The position numbers and the translations under genes are program-made. A stretch of DNA of 35,500 bases, taken from contig JBKPDL010000079.1 of the NCBI GenBank assembly GCA_046727855.1, positions 1 through 35,500 on the forward strand. Direction: 5' to 3'. The stretch is from DASPWV01 sp046727855. GTDB taxonomy: Bacteria > Acidobacteriota > Vicinamibacteria > Vicinamibacterales > UBA2999. Under the pieces are notes generated by a model. That model did not search any database. It had not been told where the DNA came from and saw only the letters and a list, made by a program, of their open reading frames with translations. Numbering within the stretch: the first letter of the stretch is position 1; every line of letters starts with the position of its first letter. Below are positions 7,689 to 16,285 of this stretch, piece after piece.

Positions 7689-8894
7689 TCAGTGCACGTG
7701 CACGGGAGACGCTGGTTGTAACCGGTAGCGCAGAAACGCATGGACCGAGACCGGCGCACCGTAGCTGTCGCGAAGATTTGGCGGCACGATGTAGCCGGTG
7801 ATGTCAGCGCCAAGCCCGAATGTGCCAACGCGCGAACGCACGAGTTGGCGAACGTATCCCACCGTTCCTGCACTGACTCGCGACTGACGGTGACGATGGA
7901 AGGTGTTCAGGGGGTGGAAGCCGACGTCGAGGATGTCTTTGGCGACCGATTCGAGGCGCGTAAAGAACACGTCGTTGCGCGTCGCCCGCCACCAACCCTC
8001 GATCAGGTACGCCTCGAGATTTCCGTGAATCTCACGATTCTGTCCGACCGCTGCCATCCACGCCACCCGCGCGCTGGCGTAGGCGATCGATGCGGAGAGC
8101 CGCTTGGCGTCGAAGGGCGTGACGAATTCGGGCTTGGTCAACCACGCCGCTGATGCTTGCGCGTTCCACGCACCTCGCGACCACGAGACGCGGATAGCCG
8201 ACGAGTCGAGCGCGGCGAGATCGAGATCGGTGCGGTTGTCGTCGGGTTCCCGCCCTTGAAACCACGAACCTTCCAACATCCATCCCCGCGCTACCACGCC
8301 GCCGCGTACCACTCCTGGCGTACTATGCGTCGAATCGAGGTGATGGTGCGCGAGCGGCGTTTGCGGATTGTAGTCGGCCGATGGGCGATGCATGAACGGC
8401 GGTGGTCCCAACGTGGGGCTGCCGACCAGGTCGAGACCGAACATGAACTCCGCGCGCGACGTCGGCACGCGCAGCTCGCCGCCAAGCTCCATCATCAGAT
8501 CGTGCGGATGCTGGTAGTCGATCAACGCGGTGCCTTGATAGGTCTCACCGGTCTGAAACACTTGTGCTGATCCAATGCGGTGCAACGTGAACGGCTCGAG
8601 CGACACCATGCTCGCCAGTTGCACGCGTGCGTCGCCGAACGGTCGCACGCCAGTGGCCATGATCCAGTTCTGCGATTCCCAGCTGCTGACGTCGCGGAAC
8701 CGCCGATCCTGATGATTGAACCCGAAAAAGGCGCTGGCATCGAAGTGCCATTGCCAGCTGTTCCCGACCGGCGGCGGCGGTTCGTCTGCCTCGTGTTCTT
8801 GCGCGCGAGCGATGGAGATCATCGCCATCCAGCTTGCACAGAGGGCAACGGCCACAAGCCCACGATGAAGGTGAAGCAGCATACGGCGCGTCAC
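7689..8894 (-). CDS. Histidine-rich outer-membrane beta-barrel protein of unknown function
   Basis: About 401 residues with a signal peptide (LVAVALCASWMAMISIARA). The mature part has alternating beta-strand composition and conserved-looking His clusters: DYQHPHDLMMELGG, FMHRPSADYNP and LAHHHLDSTHSTPG. I recall proteins with these motifs beside copper-handling genes in acidobacteria and Gemmatimonadota, usually annotated as hypothetical. Here the preceding gene is a cupredoxin, which supports a copper link. The GTG start overlaps the cupredoxin stop by four bases (GTGA), so the pair is translationally coupled. A later start, ATG 8882, is possible. The function is inferred only from context. 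Confidence 0.7.
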   Translation of the reverse strand: MTRRMLLHLHRGLVAVALCASWMAMISIARAQEHEADEPPPPVGNSWQWHFDASAFFGFNHQDRRFRDVSSWESQNWIMATGVRPFGDARVQLASMVSLEPFTLHRIGSAQVFQTGETYQGTALIDYQHPHDLMMELGGELRVPTSRAEFMFGLDLVGSPTLGPPPFMHRPSADYNPQTPLAHHHLDSTHSTPGVVRGGVVARGWMLEGSWFQGREPDDNRTDLDLAALDSSAIRVSWSRGAWNAQASAAWLTKPEFVTPFDAKRLSASIAYASARVAWMAAVGQNREIHGNLEAYLIEGWWRATRNDVFFTRLESVAKDILDVGFHPLNTFHRHRQSRVSAGTVGYVRQLVRSRVGTFGLGADITGYIVPPNLRDSYGAPVSVHAFLRYRLQPASPVHVH

Positions 8895-9307
8895 CGAACG
8901 ATGATTCGGCCTTGAAACGCCGGGTTGCCGACATTGTTGTGATCGTGAAACTCGCAGACGCGGGCGACAGTGAAGATTCCGGTGTCACGGCTCTGGCCCG
9001 GCACGATGAAGCCGACGACATCAACCTCGGGACAATCGAGCCGCGTGTGATCGGGGCCGCCGAGCATGTCGTGCGGCCGCGTGTCGGTGTTGACGAACGT
9101 GACCCGCGAACCGACAGTGGTGCTCACTTCAGACGGGACAAACGCGGTAGCCGTGATATTGACAGTGGCGGGTCCTCCGCCGCCGGCTTCGGGCGAAGGC
9201 TGGCTGGACACCGGCGGTGTGGGGTTAGTCGGTGAACCAGTGTTCGTGCCGCACGCGGACAAAGACATTGCGGCAGCCAACAGCCATATCGAGACTGCGA
9301 CTTTCAC
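8891..9307 (-). CDS. Cupredoxin-domain lipoprotein
   Basis: 138 residues. The N-terminus has a signal with lipobox LSAC (Cys19), so the protein should be membrane-anchored through lipid. After a Pro/Ser/Gly-rich linker (20-45), a plastocyanin-like fold follows: FVPSEVSTTVGSRVTFVN, then His79 in TRPHDM, and a C-terminal loop with Cys118, His121 and His123 (RVCEFHDHNN). These residues match the type 1 copper ligand set of one His, a Cys and a second His. It is probably a small electron carrier or copper carrier at the envelope. It is coupled to the downstream His-rich barrel gene. Confidence 0.8.
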   Translation of the reverse strand: MKVAVSIWLLAAAMSLSACGTNTGSPTNPTPPVSSQPSPEAGGGGPATVNITATAFVPSEVSTTVGSRVTFVNTDTRPHDMLGGPDHTRLDCPEVDVVGFIVPGQSRDTGIFTVARVCEFHDHNNVGNPAFQGRIIVR

Positions 9308-9481
9308 GAGACGGTCCCATCTGGCGCCGTTCTACCCTATCACGACGGGGCCGCCGCCATCGCGCGGCTGTCCTCGACAATCATGGCGGCCGCCTTCTCG
9401 GCGACATATTCACCACCGCGTTCGGATTGGCCGGTAATCGTCGTTGGCATCACGGAGGCAGGTCAAAAACCACTGGTAACG

Positions 9482-10039
9482 TCAGCGTTTGAGAAGCGGG
9501 TGCACATACCCGGCGGGCAACACGTGGTCGGCATCCACTCGGAAGACTAGATAATCGAGGTCCTGTTCGATCGCGCTGAACCAGTGCGCAACACCCGGTG
9601 GGACGATGACCACATCGCCAGGTCCGATCCTGCGGCTCTCGCCGCCGCGAATTCCCGATCCGTTGGTACTCGGTCCAACCAGAATCTTCACCGTCGTGCC
9701 GTCTGCTGCGGCCTCGCTCGCATCGGTCATCGCACCGCCAGTGACGAACGTGCCGGCGCCCGCGAGCACGTAATAGATCTCGGTCACGTGACTGTGTGAG
9801 ATTGCGTTCTGCTTTGCTTTAGCCGATCGGTGGAGCACGCCCACGGCGACGTTGTACTTGCCGATATCGACCACTTTGATCTGTTGATCCGACACACCGT
9901 CCGGATTCATGCTCTTGAGCACGGTGGCAAAATCGCTGCGGCTCACGTCGGTTGCGGTCGTCGGCGGTGCGCTTTGCGCTGACACACCAACTGAAAAGAC
10001 AAGCGTAAAGATCAACGACATCGTCTGAGCGCAGCGCAT
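9482..10039 (-). CDS. Secreted cupin-domain protein
   Basis: 185 residues from ATG 10039, which has a good ribosome-binding site (AAGGAG, about 7 bases upstream). It carries a signal peptide (MSLIFTLVFSVGVSAQ). A single cupin domain follows: motif 1 is HSHVTEIYYVLAGAG (two His and a Glu as metal ligands) and motif 2 is GDVVIVPPGVAHWF (third His). Small cupins bind a metal and may be enzymes, isomerases or sensors, so no reaction can be assigned. The 174-base gap to the cupredoxin gene holds no convincing gene. An upstream start at 10060 would lack a ribosome-binding site. Confidence 0.82.
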   Translation of the reverse strand: MRCAQTMSLIFTLVFSVGVSAQSAPPTTATDVSRSDFATVLKSMNPDGVSDQQIKVVDIGKYNVAVGVLHRSAKAKQNAISHSHVTEIYYVLAGAGTFVTGGAMTDASEAAADGTTVKILVGPSTNGSGIRGGESRRIGPGDVVIVPPGVAHWFSAIEQDLDYLVFRVDADHVLPAGYVHPLLKR

Positions 10040-10064
10040 TATGGCTCCTTCGCAGGACAATCAC

Positions 10065-10105
10065 GCGGATCGATGCATCCGCGGATGACGCGGATTGCGC
10101 GGATT
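10065..10105. repeat. Short GCGGAT repeat cluster
   Basis: GCGGAT occurs four times in about 40 bases (10065, 10081, 10090, 10099). The last two are a tandem GCGGATTGC pair, and ATCCGCGGAT (10077-10086) is a palindrome. It lies upstream of the cupin gene. The remainder of the 10040-10182 gap shows nothing else. Confidence 0.4.
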
Positions 10106-10182
10106 GCGTTTGAATCGTGGCGACCGATCTCGCCGCATCGTGGATCCAGGTGTTGCAGGAAGCTTAACGTTCGTTCGAAATG

Positions 10183-11172
10183 TCAGTTCTGAATTTTCTT
10201 GCGCGGATCATCTGTGGACAACATTTTTTCCTGCGCCCGGTGACCCCTCAGGATTCCTTCCAGACCATAGTTGCCCTCATGGCAGGCGTACTCGTAAATG
10301 TCGCCGTTGCTCGGACGCGCGGGCAGCTCGATCGTCCACGGCCGCGTGAACGTTGTTGGATCGTCGATCGTGACCTGGTAAAGAAGAATGTCCGGCGCCG
10401 TGCGTTTGAAACGTTCCACCAGCCGCAAGTTCTCTCCCGAGCCGCGGTAATTCGTCTTGTTCGTGAAGTTCGTCGTCTCGACCACGAGCGTGTCACCGTC
10501 CCAGCGGCCGATCGAGTCGCCCATCAACTGCCGCAGATGACTCGGCAGATGCGGCCGGCCGGCGAGCGGGATGATGCGCGCGTCGTGGATCATCTCCGCG
10601 AGAATCACAACGTGGTCGGGCGTCTGGAAGATCTGGTAGTTGCTGTTGTAGACCTGCGGCAGCATCACCGTCGGCATCCCGCGCGTGATGCACTGCTCCC
10701 ACAGATTCCGATCCTCCGGATTGTCGGCCGGGCCACGCAGCTTACGCGCCTCCGCACTCGCGTCCTGGCGTTTTTGCGCCTCGGGCGTGAGCGGCGGCAC
10801 CTTCCCGTCGGGAGGGTCGATGACGAGCGACGTGCGCCGCGTCGGAACGACCTTCGTTCCGCTGTCCCACCAGAAGTCGTTATATGCGCGCGCCACGTCC
10901 GCTTCGGCGCCGCCATCGCGACGGTCGCGATTGGTCCGCTCGAGCGTACGCCGCTCGAAGTCGGCGGCTTCTTCCTTGGTCAAAAACTCCTTGCCGGAGA
11001 ACTCTGCCGGGCGCTCAAAGGGCGTGATCGTGGCTGCGGACCACACGCCCTGGAGATCGGGGTGGCCCCATGACGTGCGTGGCAGCGAGGTTTGCGCGGC
11101 TGCCGTTGTCGACGCGAGGAGGACGAGAGCCGTCGCGAACACGCGAAGGCATACAGGCGGGCGGTCACGCAT
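10183..11172 (-). CDS. Secreted protein of unknown function (conserved acidobacterial type)
   Basis: 329 residues with a signal peptide (VFATALVLLASTTAAAQ). The mature part opens with RTSWGHPDLQGVWSAATITP, then a charged helical stretch (about 60-95), and later has WEQCITRGMPTVMLPQVYN, MIHDARIIPLAGRPH and IGRWDGDTLVVETTNF. I recall this arrangement from large families of hypothetical secreted proteins in Acidobacteriota, but I know no assigned activity and do not propose one. The ATG start has an excellent ribosome-binding site (AAAGGAGGT). It is divergent from the polysaccharide deacetylase, with a 52-base gap that contains a TATATA element usable on either strand. Confidence 0.75.
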   Translation of the reverse strand: MRDRPPVCLRVFATALVLLASTTAAAQTSLPRTSWGHPDLQGVWSAATITPFERPAEFSGKEFLTKEEAADFERRTLERTNRDRRDGGAEADVARAYNDFWWDSGTKVVPTRRTSLVIDPPDGKVPPLTPEAQKRQDASAEARKLRGPADNPEDRNLWEQCITRGMPTVMLPQVYNSNYQIFQTPDHVVILAEMIHDARIIPLAGRPHLPSHLRQLMGDSIGRWDGDTLVVETTNFTNKTNYRGSGENLRLVERFKRTAPDILLYQVTIDDPTTFTRPWTIELPARPSNGDIYEYACHEGNYGLEGILRGHRAQEKMLSTDDPRKKIQN

Positions 11173-11224
11173 CGCTACCTCCTTTGCCGCAACGTGGCTT
11201 ATATACCATCAATAGGCGGTAAGG

Positions 11225-11947
11225 ATGCTCGTCTTTGTCGTTGTGCTGGTTGGCGTGGTCGCGGTGTCGCACATGGCGCCGTTTCCATTTCTGCTCGAAG
11301 CCTTTCGGCCGTCGCAATCGGTCTGGCACGTCGACGCGGCTCCCGGCGCCCCGCCGACGATTTATCTGACGTTTGACGACGGCCCCAACCTGGACTGGAC
11401 GCCACCGCTACTCGACGCGCTCGGTGACACCGGAGTTCACGCCACGTTCTTCTTGATCGATCAGCACATCACGCCCGACGCGCGGGCCATCGTCCGCCGC
11501 ATTGCCGACGAGGGGCATGCCATTGGTCTGCACAGTGGCACGCGACGGCTGATGATCATGTCCCCCGACACCCTGGCGACGACGCTGCAGCGGGCGGCGT
11601 CGCGCATCAGCGACATCACCGGCCGCGAGCCCTGTCGTTTGTTCCGGCCACACGCCGGATGGCGCAGCGACACGATGTACGCGGCGCTCCGCAAAATCGA
11701 TTACCGGCTGGCGGGATGGAGCTGGGGCATGTGGGACTGGAACTGGTGGCAGCAACCACAGGCCGATCGCATCGCCGACCGTCTGGCGCGCAAGGCGTCG
11801 CCAGGCGACATCATCGTGATTCACGACGGTCATCACAAAAACCCGCGCGTGGATCGCCGGCACGCCGCGGAAACCGTGCGGCGGCTGGTGCCCCGTCTCA
11901 AAGCGAACGGCTTCAGCTTTGGCACGTTATGCGCGCCGCCCGTGTAG
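11225..11947 (+). CDS. Polysaccharide deacetylase (NodB/CE4 family)
   Basis: 240 residues. The N-terminus is a membrane anchor or signal (VFVVVLVGVVAVSHMAPFPF). The NodB core shows motif 1 TFDDGP (catalytic Asp and metal Asp), motif 2 in HAIGLHSGTRR, where His replaces the usual first HxxxH position by context, motif 3 RPHAGWRS (usually RPPxG) and motif 5 IVIHDGHH. CE4 enzymes remove acetyl groups from N-acetylglucosamine in peptidoglycan or polysaccharide, outside the cytoplasm. The Pro-to-His change in motif 3 is mild. The ribosome-binding site is weak (GGTAAGG). No glycosyltransferase is nearby to specify the substrate. Confidence 0.85.
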   Translation: MLVFVVVLVGVVAVSHMAPFPFLLEAFRPSQSVWHVDAAPGAPPTIYLTFDDGPNLDWTPPLLDALGDTGVHATFFLIDQHITPDARAIVRRIADEGHAIGLHSGTRRLMIMSPDTLATTLQRAASRISDITGREPCRLFRPHAGWRSDTMYAALRKIDYRLAGWSWGMWDWNWWQQPQADRIADRLARKASPGDIIVIHDGHHKNPRVDRRHAAETVRRLVPRLKANGFSFGTLCAPPV

Positions 11948-12097
11948 ACAGTTCGTAGACAATCCTCAGACATCTTTTGACAACGCCCCCTGCAGGTTGG
12001 GGTTACCCTCCGCGCACGCACGCATTCCGGAGGATTCCCGATGATCTCTGCTGGCCGGCGCTTTCTCGTTATCGCGCTATTAACGAGGAGAACAGTG

Positions 12098-13612
12098 ATG
12101 CGCCTCTCATTCTCCGTTCGTTCGTTGCGCCCGCCTTCGCTCGCCCGCCGTTCCTGGCGAGCTACGGCGAGGCAAGCTTTCGTCCTAGGCTCCGCGCTGC
12201 TGGTTCTCAGCTCGCAAGCAAAGCCGCCCGCCGACCGCCTGGCCGAGAGCGCGCAGAACGTGCGCCTCGTCGGCTACAACGATCTGCAGGGTCGTAACGC
12301 GCTGGTGGTCACCACCAAGTCCGACCCGGCGAACGGCAACTGGGTGTACGTGGGACACCATGAGAGCTTTCGTGACGGCAAGCCTCTGCTCAACCCCATC
12401 ACCGGGAAGATGGAGTTCAACGGCACGTCGATTCTCGAAATCTCCGATCCGTCAAAGCCGCGCCTGGTGTGGCACATTCCGAACGAGACGAACCGCAACT
12501 CACGCGGCGTGTCGGTGGTCTACGATTACAAGTTCGATGGCTCCGGGCGCGACTACCTGATCCGCAACTCCGAACGGATTACCCAGGGCGAAACGGGAGA
12601 AGACCTGAAGCACCAGATCTTCGACATCACATCTCGAGACTCGGATCCGTCGAAGATCACCCTCGTATCGGAGATCACAGGCACCGAGCCCAATTCCTGC
12701 GGCCCCGGCTGCGGCGGAAAATTCATCCAGCGCGCGCACAAGGGCTGGTGGTCACAAGACACGGGCTATTTCTATGCGGCGTCGGGAGAGCCCGGATTCC
12801 GCAATATCATTATTCAGATATTCGATCTGAAGAACCCCAAGCAGCCGAAGCTGGTTGGCCGCGCGTGGATTCCCGGTCTCAAGGACGGTGAACCAGGTTA
12901 CGAAGGCCAGTACTCACACCATCCGATCGTCGACGAAGACAACAAGCGGCTGTATGTCGGCTATCGTAATACCGGTGGACAAGCGGCGTCGTTCGACATC
13001 TCCAATCCCTCGCAACCCAAGCTGGTATGGGAGATCGACATGAATCCGCCGTTCCGGGGCCCGCACACGGTTTCGCCGATTGTCTACAACCAGGTGCCCA
13101 ACGTCGGTAAGAAGGGGTTGCCGCGGACCTATGCCTACATCGTGGACGAAGCGGGCGGCGCTGCCGACATGAAACCCTGCGAGTACCCGATTCGCGCGGG
13201 CACTTACATGCTCGACATCACCACCGAGTCGAAACCCATGGTGGTCTCGACATGGCAGGTGCCGGTGGGCAATTTCTGCGAAAAGGGCGGCCGCTTCGGC
13301 CCGCACCAGTCGGCCGACACGGTGAACGGCAAGATCAACCGCTATGAAGACAAGCTCGCGTGGGTCGCGTACTTCAACGCCGGCGTCCGCGTCGTCGACT
13401 TGAGCGATCCCTACAACATGAAGGAGGTCGGCTATTACATCCCGAAACCCAACAAGAACTCGTACCCGATCGCCGACGGGCAGCCGGTTGCGATCCAGAT
13501 GAACGATGTCGACATCGATCATCGCGGTCTCGCGTATGCGTCGGATCGCGTGGGTACAGGGCTCTTCATCCTCGAATACACAGGTAAGAAGCCTCGGCAA
13601 ACGAGCCATTAA
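12098..13612 (+). CDS. Secreted LVIVD-repeat (beta-propeller-like) protein
   Basis: About 504 residues from ATG 12098, which has a GAGGAG ribosome-binding site 7 bases upstream. ATG 12041 is in frame and also has one (GGAGG), but adds an unlikely second hydrophobic stretch before the signal peptide (AFVLGSALLVLSSQA). Repeated segments such as ILEISDPSKPRLVWHI, FDISNPSQPKLVWEIDM and VRVVDLSDPYNMKEVGYYI match the LVIVD repeat, which forms propeller-like blades in secreted proteins. No catalytic residues are recognised. A perfect TTGACA lies at 11977-11982 but lacks a good -10. The next gene starts 53 bases later and is probably in the same operon. Confidence 0.8.
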   Translation: MRLSFSVRSLRPPSLARRSWRATARQAFVLGSALLVLSSQAKPPADRLAESAQNVRLVGYNDLQGRNALVVTTKSDPANGNWVYVGHHESFRDGKPLLNPITGKMEFNGTSILEISDPSKPRLVWHIPNETNRNSRGVSVVYDYKFDGSGRDYLIRNSERITQGETGEDLKHQIFDITSRDSDPSKITLVSEITGTEPNSCGPGCGGKFIQRAHKGWWSQDTGYFYAASGEPGFRNIIIQIFDLKNPKQPKLVGRAWIPGLKDGEPGYEGQYSHHPIVDEDNKRLYVGYRNTGGQAASFDISNPSQPKLVWEIDMNPPFRGPHTVSPIVYNQVPNVGKKGLPRTYAYIVDEAGGAADMKPCEYPIRAGTYMLDITTESKPMVVSTWQVPVGNFCEKGGRFGPHQSADTVNGKINRYEDKLAWVAYFNAGVRVVDLSDPYNMKEVGYYIPKPNKNSYPIADGQPVAIQMNDVDIDHRGLAYASDRVGTGLFILEYTGKKPRQTSH

Positions 13613-13665
13613 CCAGAGTCGAAGGCTGACCCGAATTTCCGCCATTCGTCAAAGGGGGAACGTCC

Positions 13666-14802
13666 GTGAAGAAACACAATCTCGCCGCAGCCGCGGCTGT
13701 CGCAACCGTCTTCACCGTGGGACTGCTCGCGCAGACAGGGCAAGAAAAAGGCGGAGACGATCTCACCGGGCCGTACAACCTCGTCGCGGGGTGGCCGCAG
13801 AATTACTGCGGCGAGGGCTACATCATCGGCTCGACCGCCGGCATCTGGGCTGAGAGCCCGGACCGCGTCTACATCTTCAATCGCGGCTGCCTGCCGGTGC
13901 TCAAGAGCGCGGGTCGCGGCGCGGCTGACAGCTTCATACCCGAGCGCAACGCGTCGGGTTACGACCTGTCGCAGAAAGATCCGGCGCGACACCCGCGCTG
14001 GGATCACGTGTTCAACATCGTCGATCGCAACGGCAAGCTGATCGAGTCATGGGAGCAGCACAACAAGCTGTTCGTGCGGCCGCACCGGATTCTCGTGAAC
14101 CCGTACGACCCCGAACGACATGTGTGGCTGGTCGACGACGGCGCGCACGCGATCTACAAGTTCACCCGCGACGGGAAGAAAGTGGTGATGACGGTGGGCA
14201 CGCCGATGCAGCCGGGCAACGACGCTAGCCACTTCAATCGTCCCACCGACATCGCGTGGCTGCCTGACGGCACCTTCTTTGTCAGCGACGGCTACGTCAA
14301 CACGCGCGTCGTCAAGTTCGACAAGGACGGCAAGTTCATCATGACGTGGGGACAGCCCGGCACTCCGCCGAACGAGACGCGGCCGAGCCACATGAACACG
14401 GTGCACGCGATCGCGATCGACAAGAACCGGAAGATTTATATCAGCGACCGCGCCAACTCACGCGTGCAGGTGTTCGACGAAAACGGCAAGTTCCTCGACG
14501 TCTGGCCGAACGTGCGCCGGCCGTATTCGTTCCTGCTCACCGAGGATCAGTTCCTGTGGGTGGCAGACGGCATCACGCAGAAGTTCACCAAATTCGATCT
14601 CAACGGCAAGCTGCTCTACTCGTGGGGCACATTTGGCGCCATGCCGGGCGGCTTCTGGGGTGTGCACCAGTTCCACACTGATAGCGAGGGCAACCTGTAT
14701 ACGGCCGATGTGCATGTGGGACGGCCGCAGAAGTTCGCAGCGAAGAAAGGTATAAGTCCCGCGCAACTCGTGGGACGTTACATGCAGGGTAGCACCAACT
14801 AG
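13666..14802 (+). CDS. Secreted NHL-repeat propeller protein, paralogue 1
   Basis: 378 residues from GTG 13666, with a strong ribosome-binding site (AAAGGGGGAA, 13651-13660). A signal peptide ends near LLAQ. Six-bladed NHL-type repeats follow: RPHRILVNPYDPERHVWLVD, RPTDIAWLPDGTFFVSDGY, VHAIAIDKNRKIYISDRANS and others, with the GxxxxVSD/ISD pattern. The fold is shared with peptidyl-alpha-hydroxyglycine amidating lyase, so lyase annotation is likely in databases, but binding or scaffolding is equally possible. It probably shares an operon with the LVIVD gene and is closely similar to the convergent gene at 15056-16264. Its stop codon lies inside a terminator stem. Confidence 0.85.
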   Translation: MKKHNLAAAAAVATVFTVGLLAQTGQEKGGDDLTGPYNLVAGWPQNYCGEGYIIGSTAGIWAESPDRVYIFNRGCLPVLKSAGRGAADSFIPERNASGYDLSQKDPARHPRWDHVFNIVDRNGKLIESWEQHNKLFVRPHRILVNPYDPERHVWLVDDGAHAIYKFTRDGKKVVMTVGTPMQPGNDASHFNRPTDIAWLPDGTFFVSDGYVNTRVVKFDKDGKFIMTWGQPGTPPNETRPSHMNTVHAIAIDKNRKIYISDRANSRVQVFDENGKFLDVWPNVRRPYSFLLTEDQFLWVADGITQKFTKFDLNGKLLYSWGTFGAMPGGFWGVHQFHTDSEGNLYTADVHVGRPQKFAAKKGISPAQLVGRYMQGSTN

Positions 14803-14857
14803 CCAAGGGCCCTGCCCTTGATATCCGGCTAACTCCGCGGCCCTTGGCTAGTTTTTG
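14797..14857 (+). terminator. Rho-independent terminator overlapping the NHL gene stop
   Basis: AACTAGCCAAGGGCC (14797-14811) pairs perfectly with GGCCCTTGGCTAGTT (14839-14853) over 15 bp, with a 27-base loop, followed by a T-rich run from 14852. The left arm includes the TAG stop codon of the NHL gene, so termination structure and coding end are fused. Confidence 0.75.
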
Positions 14858-14885
14858 TTGTTGGCTTGGCGCGCTCCGCGCGCCG

Positions 14886-14947
14886 TAGACCGTTATGCGG
14901 GTCCACAACGCGTACAAAATTCACGTCTGTGGCCGCATAACGGTCTA
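14886..14947. repeat. Perfect 15-bp inverted repeat with 32-base spacer
   Basis: TAGACCGTTATGCGG (14886-14900) and CCGCATAACGGTCTA (14933-14947) are exact reverse complements. The pairing continues, after a 2-base bulge on the left arm, through CCACA (14903-14907) with TGTGG (14928-14932). No T-run follows. It looks like a small mobile-repeat or REP-like unit rather than a second terminator. Confidence 0.6.
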
Positions 14948-14950
14948 ATG

Positions 14951-15050
14951 TGGAAATCACCAAATCCAGAAATCACGAAATCTGGAGATCTCCAAATCAG
15001 GAGATCTCCAGATCGACTCCAAATCTCTACATCTCAAGATCTCCAGATTC
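14951..15050. repeat. Low-complexity AAATC / AGATCTCC repeat tract
   Basis: About 100 bases much richer in A and T than the flanks. AAATC occurs repeatedly (14954, 14962, 14978, 14994, 15021), and the palindrome GGAGATCTCC occurs at 14984-14993 and 15000-15009, with a third partial AGATCTCC at 15038-15045. The tract runs to the stop codon of the convergent NHL gene. Confidence 0.6.
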
Positions 15051-15055
15051 ACGTG

Positions 15056-16264
15056 TCACTGAGTACCGGCGCCCTTGTACCGCAGCTCCTGTCCCACTAA
15101 CTTCGCTTTATCCGCTCCCGCCTTCGGCCGGAATTTCTGCACGCGGCCGTTGAAGACTTCCGCCAGATAGAGATTGCCTTCCTGATCGACCGTCATCGAG
15201 TGCGGGCCGTTGAGGCCGCCCGGATGCCCGCCCGGTCCGCCCCACCCATACAGATACTTCCCGTTCAAGTCGTACTTCAGCACGCGCATCGTCCCGCCGT
15301 CGGCGACCCACAGCATTTGATCGGTCGTGATTAGATGCGCGTAGGGTGATGACCGCACGCCGGTGGTGAACATCTCGAGGAACTTGCCGTTCTCGTCGAA
15401 GACCTGGAATCGGCGATGGCCGCGATCGACGACGAAGAGCCGGCGATCCTTGCTGATCTGGATGCTGTGCACCGTGTTGAACTCGTTCGGCCCTGGGTTC
15501 TTCGGATCCTTCGGCGGGCCGCCCCAGTCCTTGATGAACTTGCCGTCCTTGTCGAACTTCGCCACGCGTGTGCCGCCGTAGCCGTCGCTGATGAAGAAGG
15601 TGCCGTCCGGCAGCCAGTCAATGTCAGTGGGGCGATCGAACAGCTTGCCGGCATCGCGTCCGCGTTTGCCGGTGGTGCCGAGCGTCAACATCAGTTTGCC
15701 GTCATAAGTGAACTTCCAGATGACGTGGAGCTGGTCGTCGATAATCCAGACGTGCTTGTCCGGATCGTACGGGCTCATTTTGATCTTGTGCGGCCCGCGA
15801 CCGCACGGATCGGCAGCGAACATCTTGTTGAGGTGCGGCCACTCGCCAACCATCTTGCCGTTACGGTCGACAATGAACACCGAGTGGTGCCAGCGGCGCT
15901 CCCAGCCGCGCTTGTTGACGGGTTCGCACGTGGCGCTGAGACCGTCGGTGTTGCCGGTCGCTTGTCGCGGCGGAGTCAGTGCGCCGTATGGCGTCCACGG
16001 CGCGGCGCCCGACGGCAGCGGTAGCTCTCCACGCTGCGCAATCCAGATGCGATCCGGCGTCTCCGCATAAACCGCGCCGGTCGATCCCCACGTCCAGCCG
16101 TCGTGTTTGACGCCATCGGGTCCGTCCGGCAGCGGTTGTGGCCAGTTCGCCACCGGCTCGTAAGGGCCGAACTCTTCCTGACCGCCTTTCTCCTGCGTCA
16201 CGGCCGGAAGCGTGAGCAGAAGGAGCGCGGCCGACAATATGAACGTCCAACGTAATGCACGCAT
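15056..16264 (-). CDS. Secreted NHL-repeat propeller protein, paralogue 2
   Basis: 402 residues. A signal peptide (FILSAALLLLTLPAVTQ) precedes EKGGQEEFGPYEPVANWPQP, which parallels EKGGDDLTGPYNLVAGWPQN in the gene at 13666, so the two are paralogues placed convergently. NHL blades include RPTDIDWLPDGTFFISDGY, VHSIQISKDRRLFVVDRGHR and PHSMTVDQEGNLYLAEVFNG. The activity is unknown; fold-level similarity to amidating lyases is expected. The ATG start has AAGGAG upstream. It is the second gene of a probable minus-strand pair with 16306-17472, separated by 41 bases that hold a palindromic repeat. Confidence 0.85.
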   Translation of the reverse strand: MRALRWTFILSAALLLLTLPAVTQEKGGQEEFGPYEPVANWPQPLPDGPDGVKHDGWTWGSTGAVYAETPDRIWIAQRGELPLPSGAAPWTPYGALTPPRQATGNTDGLSATCEPVNKRGWERRWHHSVFIVDRNGKMVGEWPHLNKMFAADPCGRGPHKIKMSPYDPDKHVWIIDDQLHVIWKFTYDGKLMLTLGTTGKRGRDAGKLFDRPTDIDWLPDGTFFISDGYGGTRVAKFDKDGKFIKDWGGPPKDPKNPGPNEFNTVHSIQISKDRRLFVVDRGHRRFQVFDENGKFLEMFTTGVRSSPYAHLITTDQMLWVADGGTMRVLKYDLNGKYLYGWGGPGGHPGGLNGPHSMTVDQEGNLYLAEVFNGRVQKFRPKAGADKAKLVGQELRYKGAGTQ

Positions 16265-16285
16265 CGGGACACTCCTTGGTGACGA

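Noticed and set aside
9340..9450. A 36-codon minus-strand frame between the cupin and cupredoxin genes
   Set aside because: No ribosome-binding site, and its short Ala-rich product shows no recognisable feature; I treat the gap as non-coding.
10180..11073. Open frame of 297 codons on the plus strand
   Set aside because: It is antisense to the secreted unknown protein, which has a signal peptide and a strong ribosome-binding site.
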